DNA from: JALYUA01 sp040004225
Lineage (GTDB): Bacteria; Acidobacteriota; Thermoanaerobaculia; UBA5066; Gp7-AA6
Direction: 5' to 3'
Assembly: GCA_040004225.1 (NCBI GenBank)
Contig: JBDUBI010000082.1
Location: forward strand, 1-25,597
DNA length: 25,597 nt
Shown: positions 1 to 10,807 of the stretch, one piece after another
Layout: the number at the start of each line of letters is the position of its first letter
Numbering within the stretch: the first letter of the stretch is position 1
The notes under the pieces: model-generated
Told to the model about the DNA's origin: nothing
What the model saw: the letters and a program-made list of their open reading frames with translations, nothing else
Database searches by the model: none
Made by a program: the position numbers and the translations under genes

Positions 1-308
1 CCTCCTTCCCTTCGGTCAGGAGACTCCTCCCGCTGCGAGCTTAGCCACCATCGTGGTGGAGGCGTAGCTCTGCCCCCTCGCCCCGCGCTCGGGGAGAGGG
101 TTGGGGTGAGGGGGCTCGCAGGGTAACTCTCGCGTGCGCCAATGCCGGTGATGACGGGATCCCTCTCCCCGCGTTTGACAAGGGGGCCTCGCGGGCAGGC
201 AGCCGCGCTCGCCTTTATTCGGGCTCGCGCGTTCGGCGGCCAGGTGCTACTCTCTCCCCGTCCTCTCCGGTTCCGCGCCGGGCGTCCTCCTTCCCTCGAG
301 GAGGCTTC
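1..308. other. Intergenic region upstream of the YifB gene
   Basis: I see no convincing gene in this stretch. Reading frames here have no family resemblance and run into the YifB gene in another frame. It holds a short perfect hairpin (CCACCA/TGGTGG, 45-59), a REP-like inverted repeat (72-115), and two further copies of the CTCTCCCCG motif (163-171 and 252-260). A TTGACA hexamer at 175-180 has no matching -10 box at the right distance, so I do not call a promoter. Confidence 0.6.
72..115. repeat. REP-like palindromic intergenic repeat
   Basis: The outer arms GCCCCCTC (72-79) and GAGGGGGC (108-115) are perfect inverted repeats. An inner stem CCCCG/CGGGG (81-85 with 90-94) closes a CGCT loop. 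The core, with its GGGGAGAGGGTTGGGGTGAGG run, resembles the short palindromes scattered between genes in many high-GC proteobacteria and other bacteria (established knowledge; copy number in this genome cannot be seen). The 11-mer CGGGGAGAGGG (90-100) recurs inverted at 161-171, suggesting a degraded second copy or a larger compound element. Confidence 0.55.
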
Positions 309-1898
309 ATGCTCGTTCGCGTTCATTCAGCGGCAACGTTCGGGATCGAAGCGCACGTTCTGGACGTGGAGCTCGACGTTTCCCGTGGATTGCCTTCCTT
401 CACGATCGTGGGGTTGCCGGACACCGGCGTCCGCGAGGCGCGCGAGCGCGTCCGGTCCGCGCTTCGCAACAGCGGTTATGCCCCCGTCAACGGCGCGATC
501 ACCGTCAACCTCGCCCCGGCGACGCTGCGCAAGGCGGGGGCGGCGATCGATCTGCCGATCGCGGTCGCCTTTCTTCTGGTTGCGGGACTCGTCCCTTCGA
601 CGGAGAAGCGGAGGATCTACGTCGGCGAGCTCGGCCTGGACGGCGAGGTCCGGCCGGTCCGAGGAGCTCTCTGCCTGGCGCTCGCCGCTCGCGCCGCCGG
701 CTTCGAAGAATTGATCCTGCCGGCCGGAAATGCGTCGGAGTCCTGCGCGGTCGACGGGATCCGGACGGTCGGCGTCCGGTCGCTCGCGGCAACGGTCGCG
801 CATCTTCTGGGAGAGCCGCCCGATCCGGCCGACGCCAGGGACCGGAAAGCGAATGAGATCCGACCCCCCGCGGCGGGCGACTTCGCGGACATCCGGGGAC
901 AGGCCCTGGCGCGCCGGGCGCTCGAAATCTCGGCCGCCGGGGGGCACCACGTCCTGCTGTCCGGCCCACCCGGAACGGGCAAGACCATGCTCGCCCGGCG
1001 CCTGCCGACCATCCTCCCGGCGCTGACGCGTGCGGAATCGATCGAGGTGACCTCCGTCCATTCGATCGCAGGCGCGCTTCCGCCGGGCCGCGGGCTTCTG
1101 TCGGAGCCCCCTTTTCGGTCTCCGCATCACGGAATCTCCGGGCCGGGTCTTGTGGGAGGAGGCACACGGCCCCGCCCGGGGGAAATCTCTCTCGCTCATC
1201 GCGGGGTGCTGTTCTTGGACGAGCTGCCCGAATTCCGCCGGGACGTGCTCGAGGGCATCCGGCAGCCTCTCGAGGAAAAGCGGGTCTGCCTGGTGCGGGT
1301 GGGCGGCGCGTGCGTCTTTCCGTCCGACTTCCTCCTCGTGGCGGCCATGAATCCATGTCCCTGCGGTTTCCACGGAGATCCTCGTCGGATGTGCCGGTGC
1401 TCGGAAGGCGAGCGCCTCCGCTACGCGCGCCGCCTTTCCGGCCCGCTTCTCGACAGGATCGACCTCCACGTTCGGGTGCCTCCCGTCCCCTGGGGCGACC
1501 TCGAACGAGAGACGGAAGGCGAGTCCTCCGCATCCGTTCGGGCGAGGGTGGAGGCGGCCCGTGCTCTGGCCACGGGACGATTTCCGGAACGGTGCGGGTT
1601 CCGGAACGCGGAGCTGCCCTCGGCCGACCTCGAGCGCAACGTCTGCCTGGCGCAAGGCGGACGCGCCATCCTCCACGCCGCCGTCGACCGCATGGGCCTC
1701 TCGGTCCGGGCGGTTCACAGGGCGCTCCGCGTCGCACGGACGATCGCCGACCTCGAAGCTTCCGACATTGTTTTAAATCAGCATCTTGCGGAAGCGCTGG
1801 GCTACCGGAGCCACGGCGCGGAAGAGGACTGGGAACGGCTTGACAGGGCCACCCGGAGCCCCTACCATCGTCCGGTCCCGACACTCTCACGGAATTGA
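309..1898 (+). CDS. YifB/ComM-family Mg-chelatase-like AAA+ ATPase
   Basis: A 529-residue protein of usual length for the YifB/ComM family. The N-terminal half (about 1-180) is the Lon-protease-like ChlI fold typical of the family. The AAA+ module follows, with Walker A GPPGTGKT (219-226), Walker B LFLDEL (301-306), sensor-1 AMNPCPCG (346-353) and the family's extra cysteines just after it (NPCPCG...MCRC, a probable zinc site). SGPLLDRIDLHV (377-388) is the family's arginine-finger region. In Haemophilus and Vibrio, ComM is a hexameric helicase driving branch migration of incoming DNA during natural transformation. Many non-competent bacteria also carry it, so its job here is inferred. The ATG is preceded by a strong GAGGAGG at 298-304. 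The next gene starts 60 nt downstream on the same strand. Confidence 0.95.
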   Translation: MLVRVHSAATFGIEAHVLDVELDVSRGLPSFTIVGLPDTGVREARERVRSALRNSGYAPVNGAITVNLAPATLRKAGAAIDLPIAVAFLLVAGLVPSTEKRRIYVGELGLDGEVRPVRGALCLALAARAAGFEELILPAGNASESCAVDGIRTVGVRSLAATVAHLLGEPPDPADARDRKANEIRPPAAGDFADIRGQALARRALEISAAGGHHVLLSGPPGTGKTMLARRLPTILPALTRAESIEVTSVHSIAGALPPGRGLLSEPPFRSPHHGISGPGLVGGGTRPRPGEISLAHRGVLFLDELPEFRRDVLEGIRQPLEEKRVCLVRVGGACVFPSDFLLVAAMNPCPCGFHGDPRRMCRCSEGERLRYARRLSGPLLDRIDLHVRVPPVPWGDLERETEGESSASVRARVEAARALATGRFPERCGFRNAELPSADLERNVCLAQGGRAILHAAVDRMGLSVRAVHRALRVARTIADLEASDIVLNQHLAEALGYRSHGAEEDWERLDRATRSPYHRPVPTLSRN

Positions 1899-1958
1899 CA
1901 CTCCCGGTAGCGCGCAACTTGGCGTACCGGCGGAGCCATTGGCTCGAGGAGGCAGGCG

Positions 1959-2798
1959 TTGAAGTACAACACGATCATCTTCGTGCCGCATGCAAAGGCA
2001 AAGTTCCGGAAGCTGACCGTGTCGACTCGCCTCCTCTCAGTGGCTGCGGGGGCCGCCACTCTCGTGCTGGTGGCCGCCATCAGCTTCGGCTGGGCATTCC
2101 TCTCCTCCACACGGCGCGATCGGCAGTACCTGCAGGTGCTGGCAGACAACGCGAAGTTGAAATCCACGTCCGCTGCCCTCCACGGGCGACTCGAGGGGCT
2201 CTCCCGGCAACTTTCGGATTTCGAGGCGCGCACGCGCCGGCTCTCGATCGTCGCCGGGCTGGCGGAGTCGGGACGGACCGGCGCCGGCGGCCCGCTCGCG
2301 CTGAATGCGTCGCCGGCGCCTCTGGACGAGCGCAGCGCGTTTCTCGGGTCGCGTCTGAACGCTCTCGAGGGACAGTTCGCGCGCCGCGAGGTGCTCGTGT
2401 CCTCGATGCCGACCGTCTCCCCCGTCCACGGATTGCTGAATTCGGGGTTCGGTGCCCGGCGCGATCCCATCACCGGTCAGGGAGCCTTTCATCCGGGGCT
2501 CGACATCTCGACCCGCAGAAACGAGCCCGTCCTGGCGACGGCCTCGGGGATCGTCGTCAAGAGCGGCTGGGCCGGCGACTACGGAAAGGCGATCGAGATC
2601 GATCACGGAAACGGCTTCCGCACGGTGTACGGACACCTGGAAGCGATGCTCGTCCGGGAGGGTCAGAAAGTTCGCCGCGGGGAGCGCGTCGGACTCGTTG
2701 GATCGACCGGCCGCTCGACGGGGCCGCACCTTCATTACGAAGTCCGGCAAGGCGACCACCTCTTGAATCCCCTCGAGTACATCCTCGACGCGAAGTAG
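1959..2798 (+). CDS. Membrane-anchored M23 family metallopeptidase
   Basis: A 279-residue protein. It has a short cytoplasmic start, one membrane segment (about 24-48), an alpha-helical, probably coiled-coil stretch (about 52-95), a linker, and a C-terminal LytM/M23 peptidase domain (about 155-275). The full zinc and catalytic set is visible: H178 and D182 (HPGLD), H226 (YGHL), and H257/H259 (HLH). It should therefore be an active peptidoglycan endopeptidase facing the periplasm, rather than a degenerate EnvC/NlpD-type activator. The start is TTG, chosen because GAGGAGG (1946-1952) sits 6 nt upstream and translation from here gives a normal anchor. Neighbours are YifB upstream and secA downstream. 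The substrate bond cleaved cannot be read from sequence. Confidence 0.92.
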   Translation: MKYNTIIFVPHAKAKFRKLTVSTRLLSVAAGAATLVLVAAISFGWAFLSSTRRDRQYLQVLADNAKLKSTSAALHGRLEGLSRQLSDFEARTRRLSIVAGLAESGRTGAGGPLALNASPAPLDERSAFLGSRLNALEGQFARREVLVSSMPTVSPVHGLLNSGFGARRDPITGQGAFHPGLDISTRRNEPVLATASGIVVKSGWAGDYGKAIEIDHGNGFRTVYGHLEAMLVREGQKVRRGERVGLVGSTGRSTGPHLHYEVRQGDHLLNPLEYILDAK

Positions 2799-3001
2799 GC
2801 CCGGCGCCGGAATCCGTCGAGAATCGGCGGACGGGTCGATTCGCCCCTTCTCCCGTCCGCCCTTCGGCTTTCGCCTTTTCACCATTCGCCCATCGCCGCC
2901 TGTCGGCCTTCGCTCGCGTTTCTCTCCCCGTCGGCGCGGCCGCGTCCCGTCACCCCTCGAAAGCGAATAAACTCCCCCCGAGAAGGGTTTAGGCTCGAAA
3001 T

Positions 3002-5823
<2,822 letters not shown>

Positions 5824-5824
<1 letters not shown>

Positions 5825-7374
5825 TGGCGGTCCGCAGAAAGATCCCCCGGGCGGGAGCCCCAGCCCGCCGCGCTTTTCAGGACCGCGAGATCCCCCTGGC
5901 CCTGACCTTCGACGACGTCCTTCTCCTCCCGGCCCACTCCCGCGTCCATCCGAGGGAAGTCGACCTTTCGACCCGGCTGACCGGGGGCATCGCGTTGAAC
6001 GTTCCCATCATCTCCGCGGCGATGGACACCGTCACGGAATCCCGCCTCGCGATCGCGATGGCGCAGCAGGGAGGGCTCGGCGTCATCCACAAGAACCTGA
6101 CGATCGAGGCTCAGGCCGCCGAGGTCGACAAGGTGAAGCGGTCGGAGTCCGGAATGATCGTGGACCCGGTGACGTGCCGTCCCGAGCAGAAGATCTCGGA
6201 AGCCCTCCTCGTGATGTCTCGGTTCAAGATCTCAGGCGTGCCTGTGGTCGACGACCGCGGCAAACTCGTCGGCATTCTGACGAACCGGGACCTGCGATTC
6301 GAGACGCGTCTGGACCTTCCCATCTCGGCGCGGATGACAAAGGACCACCTGATCACGACACCCGTCGGGACGACCCTCGAGCAGGCGAAAGAGCTCCTCC
6401 ACGAGCACCGGATCGAAAAGCTCCTCGTCGTCGACCGCGCCGGCAATCTCAAGGGTCTGATCACGGTCAAAGACATCCAGAAGGCCATCAAGTACCCCAA
6501 CGCCGCGAAGGATCCGCTCGGGCGCCTTCGCGTCGGCGCCGCCGTCGGCGTCTCCCGCGACATGCTCGACCGCGCGCGCGCTCTCGTGCAGGCCAAAGTC
6601 GACGTTCTCGTTCTCGACTCCTCGCATGGCCACAGCCAGGGGGTCTTAGACGCGCTGAAACTGCTGAAGAGCAAGCTGCCATCGACACCCGTCATCGCCG
6701 GGAATGTGGCCACGGAGGCCGGGACCCGGGACCTCGTCCGGCGGGGCGCGGACGCCGTCAAGGTCGGCATCGGTCCCGGTTCGATCTGCACGACCCGCGT
6801 CGTGACCGGCGCCGGGGTTCCCCAGATCCATGCGATCCGCGAGTGCGCCCGCGCGACGAAGGGGCGCATCCCGCTGATCGCGGACGGAGGAATCAAGTTT
6901 TCCGGGGACGTCACCAAGGCGATCGCGGCCGGAGCGCATCTGGTGATGGTCGGGTCCCTGCTGGCCGGAACGGAAGAGTCCCCGGGCGAGACGATTCTGT
7001 ACCAGGGCCGCACCTTCAAGGCCTACCGCGGAATGGGGTCTCTCGGCGCGATGAAGGCCGGGTCGTCCGACCGTTATTTTCAGGAATCGGTCGAAACCGA
7101 CGACACCGCCAACGGCAACGGCTCCCCGCTTTCGAAGCTCGTCCCCGAGGGGATCGAAGGCATGGTCCCGTACAAGGGCAGCGTCGAGGCTCTCGTGCAT
7201 CAGATGACGGGCGGAATCCGAAGCGGGATGGGCCTGGCCGGGTGCGCGACCATCGAGGACCTCCGTACTCGAGCCCAGATGATCCGGATCACGTCCGCGG
7301 GGCTCAAGGAGTCTCACGCCCACGACGTGATCATCACGAAGGAAGCGCCCAATTACAGCGGGGAGAAAGCCTAG
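5824..7374 (+). CDS. guaB: Inosine-5'-monophosphate dehydrogenase
   Basis: A 516-residue IMP dehydrogenase that oxidises IMP to XMP with NAD+, the committed step of GMP synthesis in the cytosol. The TIM barrel begins with LTFDDVLLLPA (28-38). Two CBS domains are inserted at about 115-225 (ISGVPVVDD..GILTNRD and EKLLVVD..GLITVKDI). The catalytic loop GIGPGSICTTR carries Cys322, and the flap region contains YRGMGSLGAM and EGIEGMVPYKG. The start is the ATG in TGATG, overlapping the secA stop by one base, with GGAGG at 5809-5813 inside secA. This predicts translational coupling. The reading frame continues upstream inside secA, but that part is clearly a shadow. The first 25 or so residues, rich in Arg and Ala, precede the family core as a short extension. 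Confidence 0.97.
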
Positions 7375-7386
7375 ACAAGCCCCGGC

Positions 7387-7406
7387 GTCCCGCGCGCAGC
7401 GCGGAC
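7387..7406. terminator. GC-rich hairpin between convergent guaB and rarA
   Basis: GTCC-GCGC and GCGCGGAC pair around a GCA loop with one bulged C in the 38-nt gap between the converging stops. There is no T run on either side, so it is only a possible terminator or transcript-end structure. Confidence 0.3.
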
Positions 7407-7412
7407 CGAGCG

Positions 7413-8822
7413 CTACTCTTCCTGACTGCGAGTCGAGCGGCGCGCGCGACTGGCTTCCTCCGCCGCGTGCTCCTCCCTCGCCCACTTCTCCTGGCGTTTC
7501 TTCATGATGTGCTCGAGCCGACGCGCGAGATCCGCCTCTTCCCCCGACGAACGGGGGCGGTAGTACCGGCGGCCCTTGAGAGCCTCGGGGAGGCACTCGA
7601 TGCCACCGACGCCCTCCGGCTCCGAATGCGCGTACCGGTATCCCCTTCCATACCCGACTTCCTTCATGAGGCGCGTCACGGCGTTGCGGATCACGGGAGG
7701 CACTGGCTCCGCCGGCTTTTCGGCAACGTCGCGTTTTGCCTCGTTCTCCGCTTCGTAGAGGGCGTTTGATTTCGGCGCCATGGCGCAGTAGACCGCAGCC
7801 TGGGCGAGCGCGAGAGAACCTTCGGGCAGGCCCAGGAACTCGAAGGCTTCCTTGGCGTCGAGAGCCATGCGCAGCGCGCGCGTGTCGGCGAGGCCGATGT
7901 CCTCCGAGGCAAATCGGACGATCCGCCTCGCGAGATAGAGCGGCTCCTCCCCCGCCTCGAGCATCCGAACCAGCCAGTAGATCGTGGCGTCCGGGTCCGA
8001 CTCCCGCATCGACTTGTGAAGCGCGGAGATGAGGTTGTAGTGCTCCTCGCCGGCCTTGTCGTACAGGAGCACCTTGCGCTGAAGAAGGTCGCGGAGCCGG
8101 GAGGCCTCGATGCGATTTGTCTTTCCGGCTTCGGCATCCGCCGCGGCGGCTTCGAGAAGATTCAAGGCGCGCCGGGCGTCGCCCCCCGAGGTCTGCGCGA
8201 TGAACGAGAGCGCCTCGTCGTCCATTCGGAAGTCGCGCGCGCCGAGCCCTCGAGAGAGGTCCCGCAGGGCCCGCCGGGCGATTCGGGCGACGGCCTCGGG
8301 GGCGAGCGGGTCGAGCACGACGACCTTGCAGCGGGAAAGAAGAGCGCCATTCAACTCGAACGAGGGATTTTCGGTGGTCGCGCCGATCAGCACGATCTCG
8401 CCGGACTCGATGTACGGGAGGAACACGTCCTGCTGGGCGCGGTTGAAGCGATGGATCTCGTCTAAGAAGAGGATCGTGCGCTGGGCCGTCGCGGCCCTCC
8501 GCTTGCGCGCCCCCTCCAGCACCTCGCGCATCTCCTTGACGCCCGTCGCGACGGCGGAGTACGAGAGAAACGCAGAGGATGTGTGAGCCGCGATCAGCCG
8601 CGCGAGCGTCGTCTTGCCGACTCCGGGCGGTCCCCAGAAGACCAGCGACGGAATCCTGTCTTCCGCGAGCGCGCGCCGCAGAAACCCGTTCGAGCCGACG
8701 ACCTCGTCCGGGCCCTCCACCTCGTCGAGCGACCGCGGGCGCATCCGGTCCGCGAGCGGGGAGTCGGCGGCCGGTTCTTTGGAGAGCGAACGAACAGGCT
8801 CAACGTCGAACAGGTCGCTCAT
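7413..8822 (-). CDS. rarA: Replication-associated recombination protein A (RarA/MgsA AAA+ ATPase)
   Basis: A 469-residue clamp-loader-like AAA+ ATPase. It is homologous to E. coli RarA, yeast Mgs1 and human WRNIP1, which act at stalled replication forks. Motifs are Walker A GPPGVGKT (64-71), Walker B ILFLDEIHRF (117-126), sensor 1 GATTENPSFEL (147-157) and the arginine-finger LLSRC (161-165). The tetramerisation and C-terminal domains follow (TIYWLVRMLEAGEEPLYLARR; GYGRGYRYAHSEPEGV). The frame is open 34 codons further upstream, but I chose the ATG at 8822. It begins MSDLF, gives the family-like N-terminus, and overlaps the stop of the upstream gene as ATGA. The tail is highly charged and about 25 residues longer than usual. 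It is the last gene of a three-gene operon. Confidence 0.95.
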   Translation of the reverse strand: MSDLFDVEPVRSLSKEPAADSPLADRMRPRSLDEVEGPDEVVGSNGFLRRALAEDRIPSLVFWGPPGVGKTTLARLIAAHTSSAFLSYSAVATGVKEMREVLEGARKRRAATAQRTILFLDEIHRFNRAQQDVFLPYIESGEIVLIGATTENPSFELNGALLSRCKVVVLDPLAPEAVARIARRALRDLSRGLGARDFRMDDEALSFIAQTSGGDARRALNLLEAAAADAEAGKTNRIEASRLRDLLQRKVLLYDKAGEEHYNLISALHKSMRESDPDATIYWLVRMLEAGEEPLYLARRIVRFASEDIGLADTRALRMALDAKEAFEFLGLPEGSLALAQAAVYCAMAPKSNALYEAENEAKRDVAEKPAEPVPPVIRNAVTRLMKEVGYGRGYRYAHSEPEGVGGIECLPEALKGRRYYRPRSSGEEADLARRLEHIMKKRQEKWAREEHAAEEASRARRSTRSQEE

Positions 8823-9067
8823 GCGGATTCGAGCTCGCGACGGCACTTTTCCGAGCAGACGGGCATCCACTGGCTGCCGGAGCGACCGGCCATTGCGAGT
8901 CGGCGGTCGATCCACGTTCCGCACACCGGGTCTCGCACCATTTCTCCCTGCACCTGCGGTCGGCCCTCGCGCCCGCGGGACGACAGGGAGCGAAGCAGAA
9001 ATCCAATCAGCCTCAGCGCGAGGAGTATGGCGAAGAGGAGAAACAGGAAGATGGCGATCCGGGCCAT
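8819..9067 (-). CDS. Small membrane-anchored YHS-like protein (PP0621-type)
   Basis: An 82-residue protein. One hydrophobic helix (about 3-26, rich in Leu/Ile/Phe) is followed by a basic stretch and a C-terminal Cys motif. That motif reads MVRDPVCGTW with C49, then PVCSEKC with C71 and C75. The pattern DPVCG...CSxxC resembles YHS domains, which bind metal or occur on metal transporters. It also resembles the small PP0621-like family. It may be a membrane-tethered zinc-ribbon-like protein; its function is unknown. It sits 2 nt downstream of the TPR gene and shares an ATGA overlap with rarA, so the three genes are almost certainly cotranscribed. It is easily missed because larger shadow frames cover it. 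Confidence 0.8.
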   Translation of the reverse strand: MARIAIFLFLLFAILLALRLIGFLLRSLSSRGREGRPQVQGEMVRDPVCGTWIDRRLAMAGRSGSQWMPVCSEKCRRELESA

Positions 9068-9069
9068 GG

Positions 9070-9639
9070 CTACCCCGCTCGGACGCGGGAGATCTGTTCC
9101 TGAAGCCTGTCCGTGTTCGGAATGTCCGGGTACCGGCGCTTCAACTCGTCCAGTCCGCGCTGCGCCGCCGCCGCGTCCTTCGTGTCGAAGGCCTGGACGA
9201 GGACGAGATTCAAAAGCGCCTGCCAGTGATTCGGGTCGGCCGCCCGGGCCCGCTCGAAGGTGGAGATCGCGCGGCGGAACTCGCCGCGGTTTCGGTAGGC
9301 GGCGCCGAGATCCGACAGCACCGCCGCATCTTTGGGCGCTTTCCGTATCGCCTTTTCGTAGGCTTCGATGGCGTGGTCCCAGTCTTCGGCGTCGTAGGAG
9401 GCGTTTCCGAGGGCGGCCCACAGGCGGGGGTTCTCGGGATCCCGGGCAATTTCCGCGCGGAGCGACTCGAGGGTGCCACCGGCCGCGGAGGTCCCCGCGT
9501 TGGCGGAGCGAGGCGCCACCGGCTGCCCGGCCCCGCCTGCGAAGTAACCGCCGATGAACCCGAGGAGCAGCCCGACGAAGAGAGGCGCAAAAGCGGCCGC
9601 GAGGCGCCCGCGCGGCGCCGGGGGCGCGTGCTCGGTCAC
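9070..9639 (-). CDS. Membrane-anchored TPR-repeat protein
   Basis: A 189-residue protein. The N-terminus has a basic start and one hydrophobic segment (about 12-38, Gly-rich). This is followed by at least three tetratricopeptide repeats (about 55-165: PENPRLWAALGNASYDAEDWDHAIEAYEKAI; KDAAVLSDLGAAYRNRGEF; NHWQALLNLVLVQAFDTKD). The layout resembles CcmH/NrfG-like or YbgF-like scaffold proteins, but no cytochrome genes are near and I do not assign a role. The start is GTG, chosen because GGAGG lies just upstream (complement of 9647-9651). It is the first gene of the TPR, YHS-like, rarA operon. Confidence 0.85.
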   Translation of the reverse strand: MTEHAPPAPRGRLAAAFAPLFVGLLLGFIGGYFAGGAGQPVAPRSANAGTSAAGGTLESLRAEIARDPENPRLWAALGNASYDAEDWDHAIEAYEKAIRKAPKDAAVLSDLGAAYRNRGEFRRAISTFERARAADPNHWQALLNLVLVQAFDTKDAAAAQRGLDELKRRYPDIPNTDRLQEQISRVRAG

Positions 9640-9762
9640 GGGGCGACCTCCGCGCGAGAAGGTAACGAAGCCAGGCGGCCGAGGTGCCGCGGCCCGCGAC
9701 CCGTGGGCAGGGCTATCGAGAGAGAGCGCACGATGGGTGGCCTCTCGCCCAGGGAAAAGAAA

Positions 9763-9791
9763 AGCGCCATGAGGGTTTTCCCCATGGCGCT
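9763..9791. terminator. Bidirectional Rho-independent terminator downstream of carD
   Basis: AGCGCCATG (9763-9771) pairs perfectly with CATGGCGCT (9783-9791). The stem continues as GGG/CCC above one bulged A and closes a TTTT loop. On the - strand, the direction of carD, the stem is followed by TTTTCTTTT. On the + strand it is followed by TATTTTA. The position just after carD supports it as the carD terminator, which would insulate the downstream TPR operon. Confidence 0.85.
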
Positions 9792-9845
9792 ATTTTAGAT
9801 CCTCGACGCGATCGCCGGTCCGGCGCCCTCGAGGCGCCTCCGGGC

Positions 9846-10361
9846 TCAGTGAGCAGCCGCCTTCAATGCCGCCGATTTGGTCAGAGCGCGGTCGACCTGC
9901 CGCTCGACCTCCGGTTCGTCGAGTCCGTTGATCACGGCGATCTCGGAAACGATGAGGTACTTCGCCCGCTCGTACATCTTCTTCTCGCGGAACGAAAGGG
10001 TCTTGCGCGAGCTGATGAAATTGAGCGTTTTGAGAACATCGGCAATGTCGTGGAGCTTGCCGCTCTTCATCTTGTCCAGGTTCTGCTTGTAACGTCCCTT
10101 CCAGTCGCCCGACGCCGAAAACCGGCTGTCCGCCAGCCGCTTCATGAGGCCCGTGATGTCCTTCCGCTGGGTCAGCCGCCGCAGGCCGATCAGGTCCGTG
10201 TTGCCAATGGGCACCATCACCTTGGAGTTGTTCGACAGAAGACGGAGGTGATAGAAACTCCGAGGCGAGACGGGCCCCGTTGCGAAGCCTTCGCCGATCT
10301 TTTCCACCACGGAGACACCGTGGTTGGGGTAAACCACCTTCTCTCCTACTCTGAAGCTCAC
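9846..10361 (-). CDS. carD: CarD-family RNA polymerase-binding transcription regulator
   Basis: A 171-residue CarD/CdnL-type protein. The N-terminal Tudor-like RNA-polymerase interaction domain (about 1-65, FRVGEKVVYPNHGVSVVEKI...MVPIGNTDLIGLR) binds the beta subunit in known members. The helical C-terminal domain carries the conserved DWKGRYKQN segment, whose Trp wedges into the upstream edge of the open promoter in Mycobacterium and Thermus CarD. By family it stabilises open complexes at housekeeping and rRNA promoters. The start is GTG at 10361, preceded by AGGAGGA with ideal spacing. The frame stays open to 10433, but that extension overlaps the promoter -35 box and is not translated. It has its own promoter and terminator, so it is probably monocistronic. 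Confidence 0.95.
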   Translation of the reverse strand: MSFRVGEKVVYPNHGVSVVEKIGEGFATGPVSPRSFYHLRLLSNNSKVMVPIGNTDLIGLRRLTQRKDITGLMKRLADSRFSASGDWKGRYKQNLDKMKSGKLHDIADVLKTLNFISSRKTLSFREKKMYERAKYLIVSEIAVINGLDEPEVERQVDRALTKSAALKAAAH

Positions 10362-10404
10362 AGAGTCCTCCTGTTCAAAAAAACGGAAGCTTGCCGAACC
10401 GCCG

Positions 10405-10433
10405 ATTATAGGGCCAAACGTCGGAAAATGCAA
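10405..10433 (-). promoter_or_regulatory. Sigma-70-type promoter of carD
   Basis: Read on the - strand: TTGCAT (10433-10428), exactly 17 nt, then a perfect TATAAT (10410-10405). The predicted start near 10398 gives a leader of about 37 nt ending in AGGAGGA before the GTG. It is the clearest promoter in the window. Confidence 0.85.
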
Positions 10434-10635
10434 CGTTTAGAGGCGCCGTGCCGGTCTCGTGGAGAGCCGGACGCCCGGCAAAACGCATGTTCCGAAGTAT
10501 TTAGAGCGAACGATCCAGGATTGCCGCCGCGCCCATCCAGAACCCGGAACCCTTTCCGCGACGAGAAAAGGCGGACCGGACATTCCGGACGGAAATCCGG
10601 ACGCGCGCGAGGCGCCTCGGGGGGTCCCCCCGGCG

Positions 10636-10664
10636 TTTTCTTCCACGATTTGAACCGCTATCAT
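10636..10664 (+). promoter_or_regulatory. Possible promoter of tRNA-Leu
   Basis: TATCAT at 10659-10664 is a good -10 box. At 17 nt upstream the -35 position reads TTTTCT, which matches only partly. The predicted start at about 10671 would leave a leader of only a few bases before the tRNA. Confidence 0.4.
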
Positions 10665-10674
10665 CGGCGGCCCG

Positions 10675-10760
10675 GCCGGAGTGGTGGAATGGCAGACACA
10701 GGGGACTCAAAATCCCCCGCTCGCAAGGGCATGAGGGTTCGAATCCCTCCTCCGGCACCA
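10675..10760 (+). tRNA. tRNA-Leu (anticodon CAA)
   Basis: It folds as a class II tRNA of 86 nt including an encoded CCA. The acceptor stem GCCGGAG pairs with CTCCGGC. The anticodon stem GGGGA/TCCCC encloses CTCAAAA, giving anticodon CAA, which reads UUG Leu. A long variable arm (GCTCGCAAGGGC region) follows, then the T arm GAGGG-TTCGAAT-CCCTC. A type II variable arm plus a CAA anticodon makes leucine secure. It stands alone with no integrase or att-like duplication nearby. Confidence 0.97.
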
Positions 10761-10762
10761 CT

Positions 10763-10781
10763 GTCAGGCCTGGCCCCTGAC
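10763..10781. terminator. Short hairpin after tRNA-Leu
   Basis: GTCAGG (10763-10768) pairs perfectly with CCTGAC (10776-10781) around CCTGGCC, three bases after the tRNA CCA and before the converging DUF1003 gene. There is no T run, so it is a weak terminator candidate or an RNA-processing structure. Confidence 0.35.
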
Positions 10782-10807
10782 CGTCCTCGACCCCGGCGGC
10801 CAAAACT

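Larger units (their letters stand above)
10362..10674. other. Divergent intergenic region between carD and tRNA-Leu
   Basis: It holds the carD promoter (10405-10433, - strand) and a probable tRNA promoter (10636-10664, + strand). In between, CCGGAC occurs three times at 10575-10606 with short spacers. A GC-rich palindromic block follows (GAGGCGCCTC, then GGGGGG/CCCCCC) ahead of TTTTCTT. I see no credible protein gene; a 64-codon + strand frame at 10459-10653 has no start signal or recognisable family. Confidence 0.6.

Noticed and set aside
175..219. TTGACA as promoter of the YifB gene
   Set aside because: The only AT-rich -10-like box (TTTATT, 214-219) is 33 nt away, far outside the normal 16-18 nt spacing.
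505..1917. 470-codon - strand frame opposite the YifB gene
   Set aside because: It is Arg/Pro-rich shadow sequence with no domain; the opposite strand holds the AAA+ motifs.
1895..2992. 365-codon + strand frame over the M23 peptidase
   Set aside because: It is in a different frame of the peptidase gene; the peptidase has all catalytic residues, while this frame has Arg/Pro-rich low-complexity sequence.
10675..10760. tRNA-Leu as an integration site for a mobile island
   Set aside because: No integrase, no repeated 3' tRNA end nearby, and flanking genes look like normal chromosomal genes.
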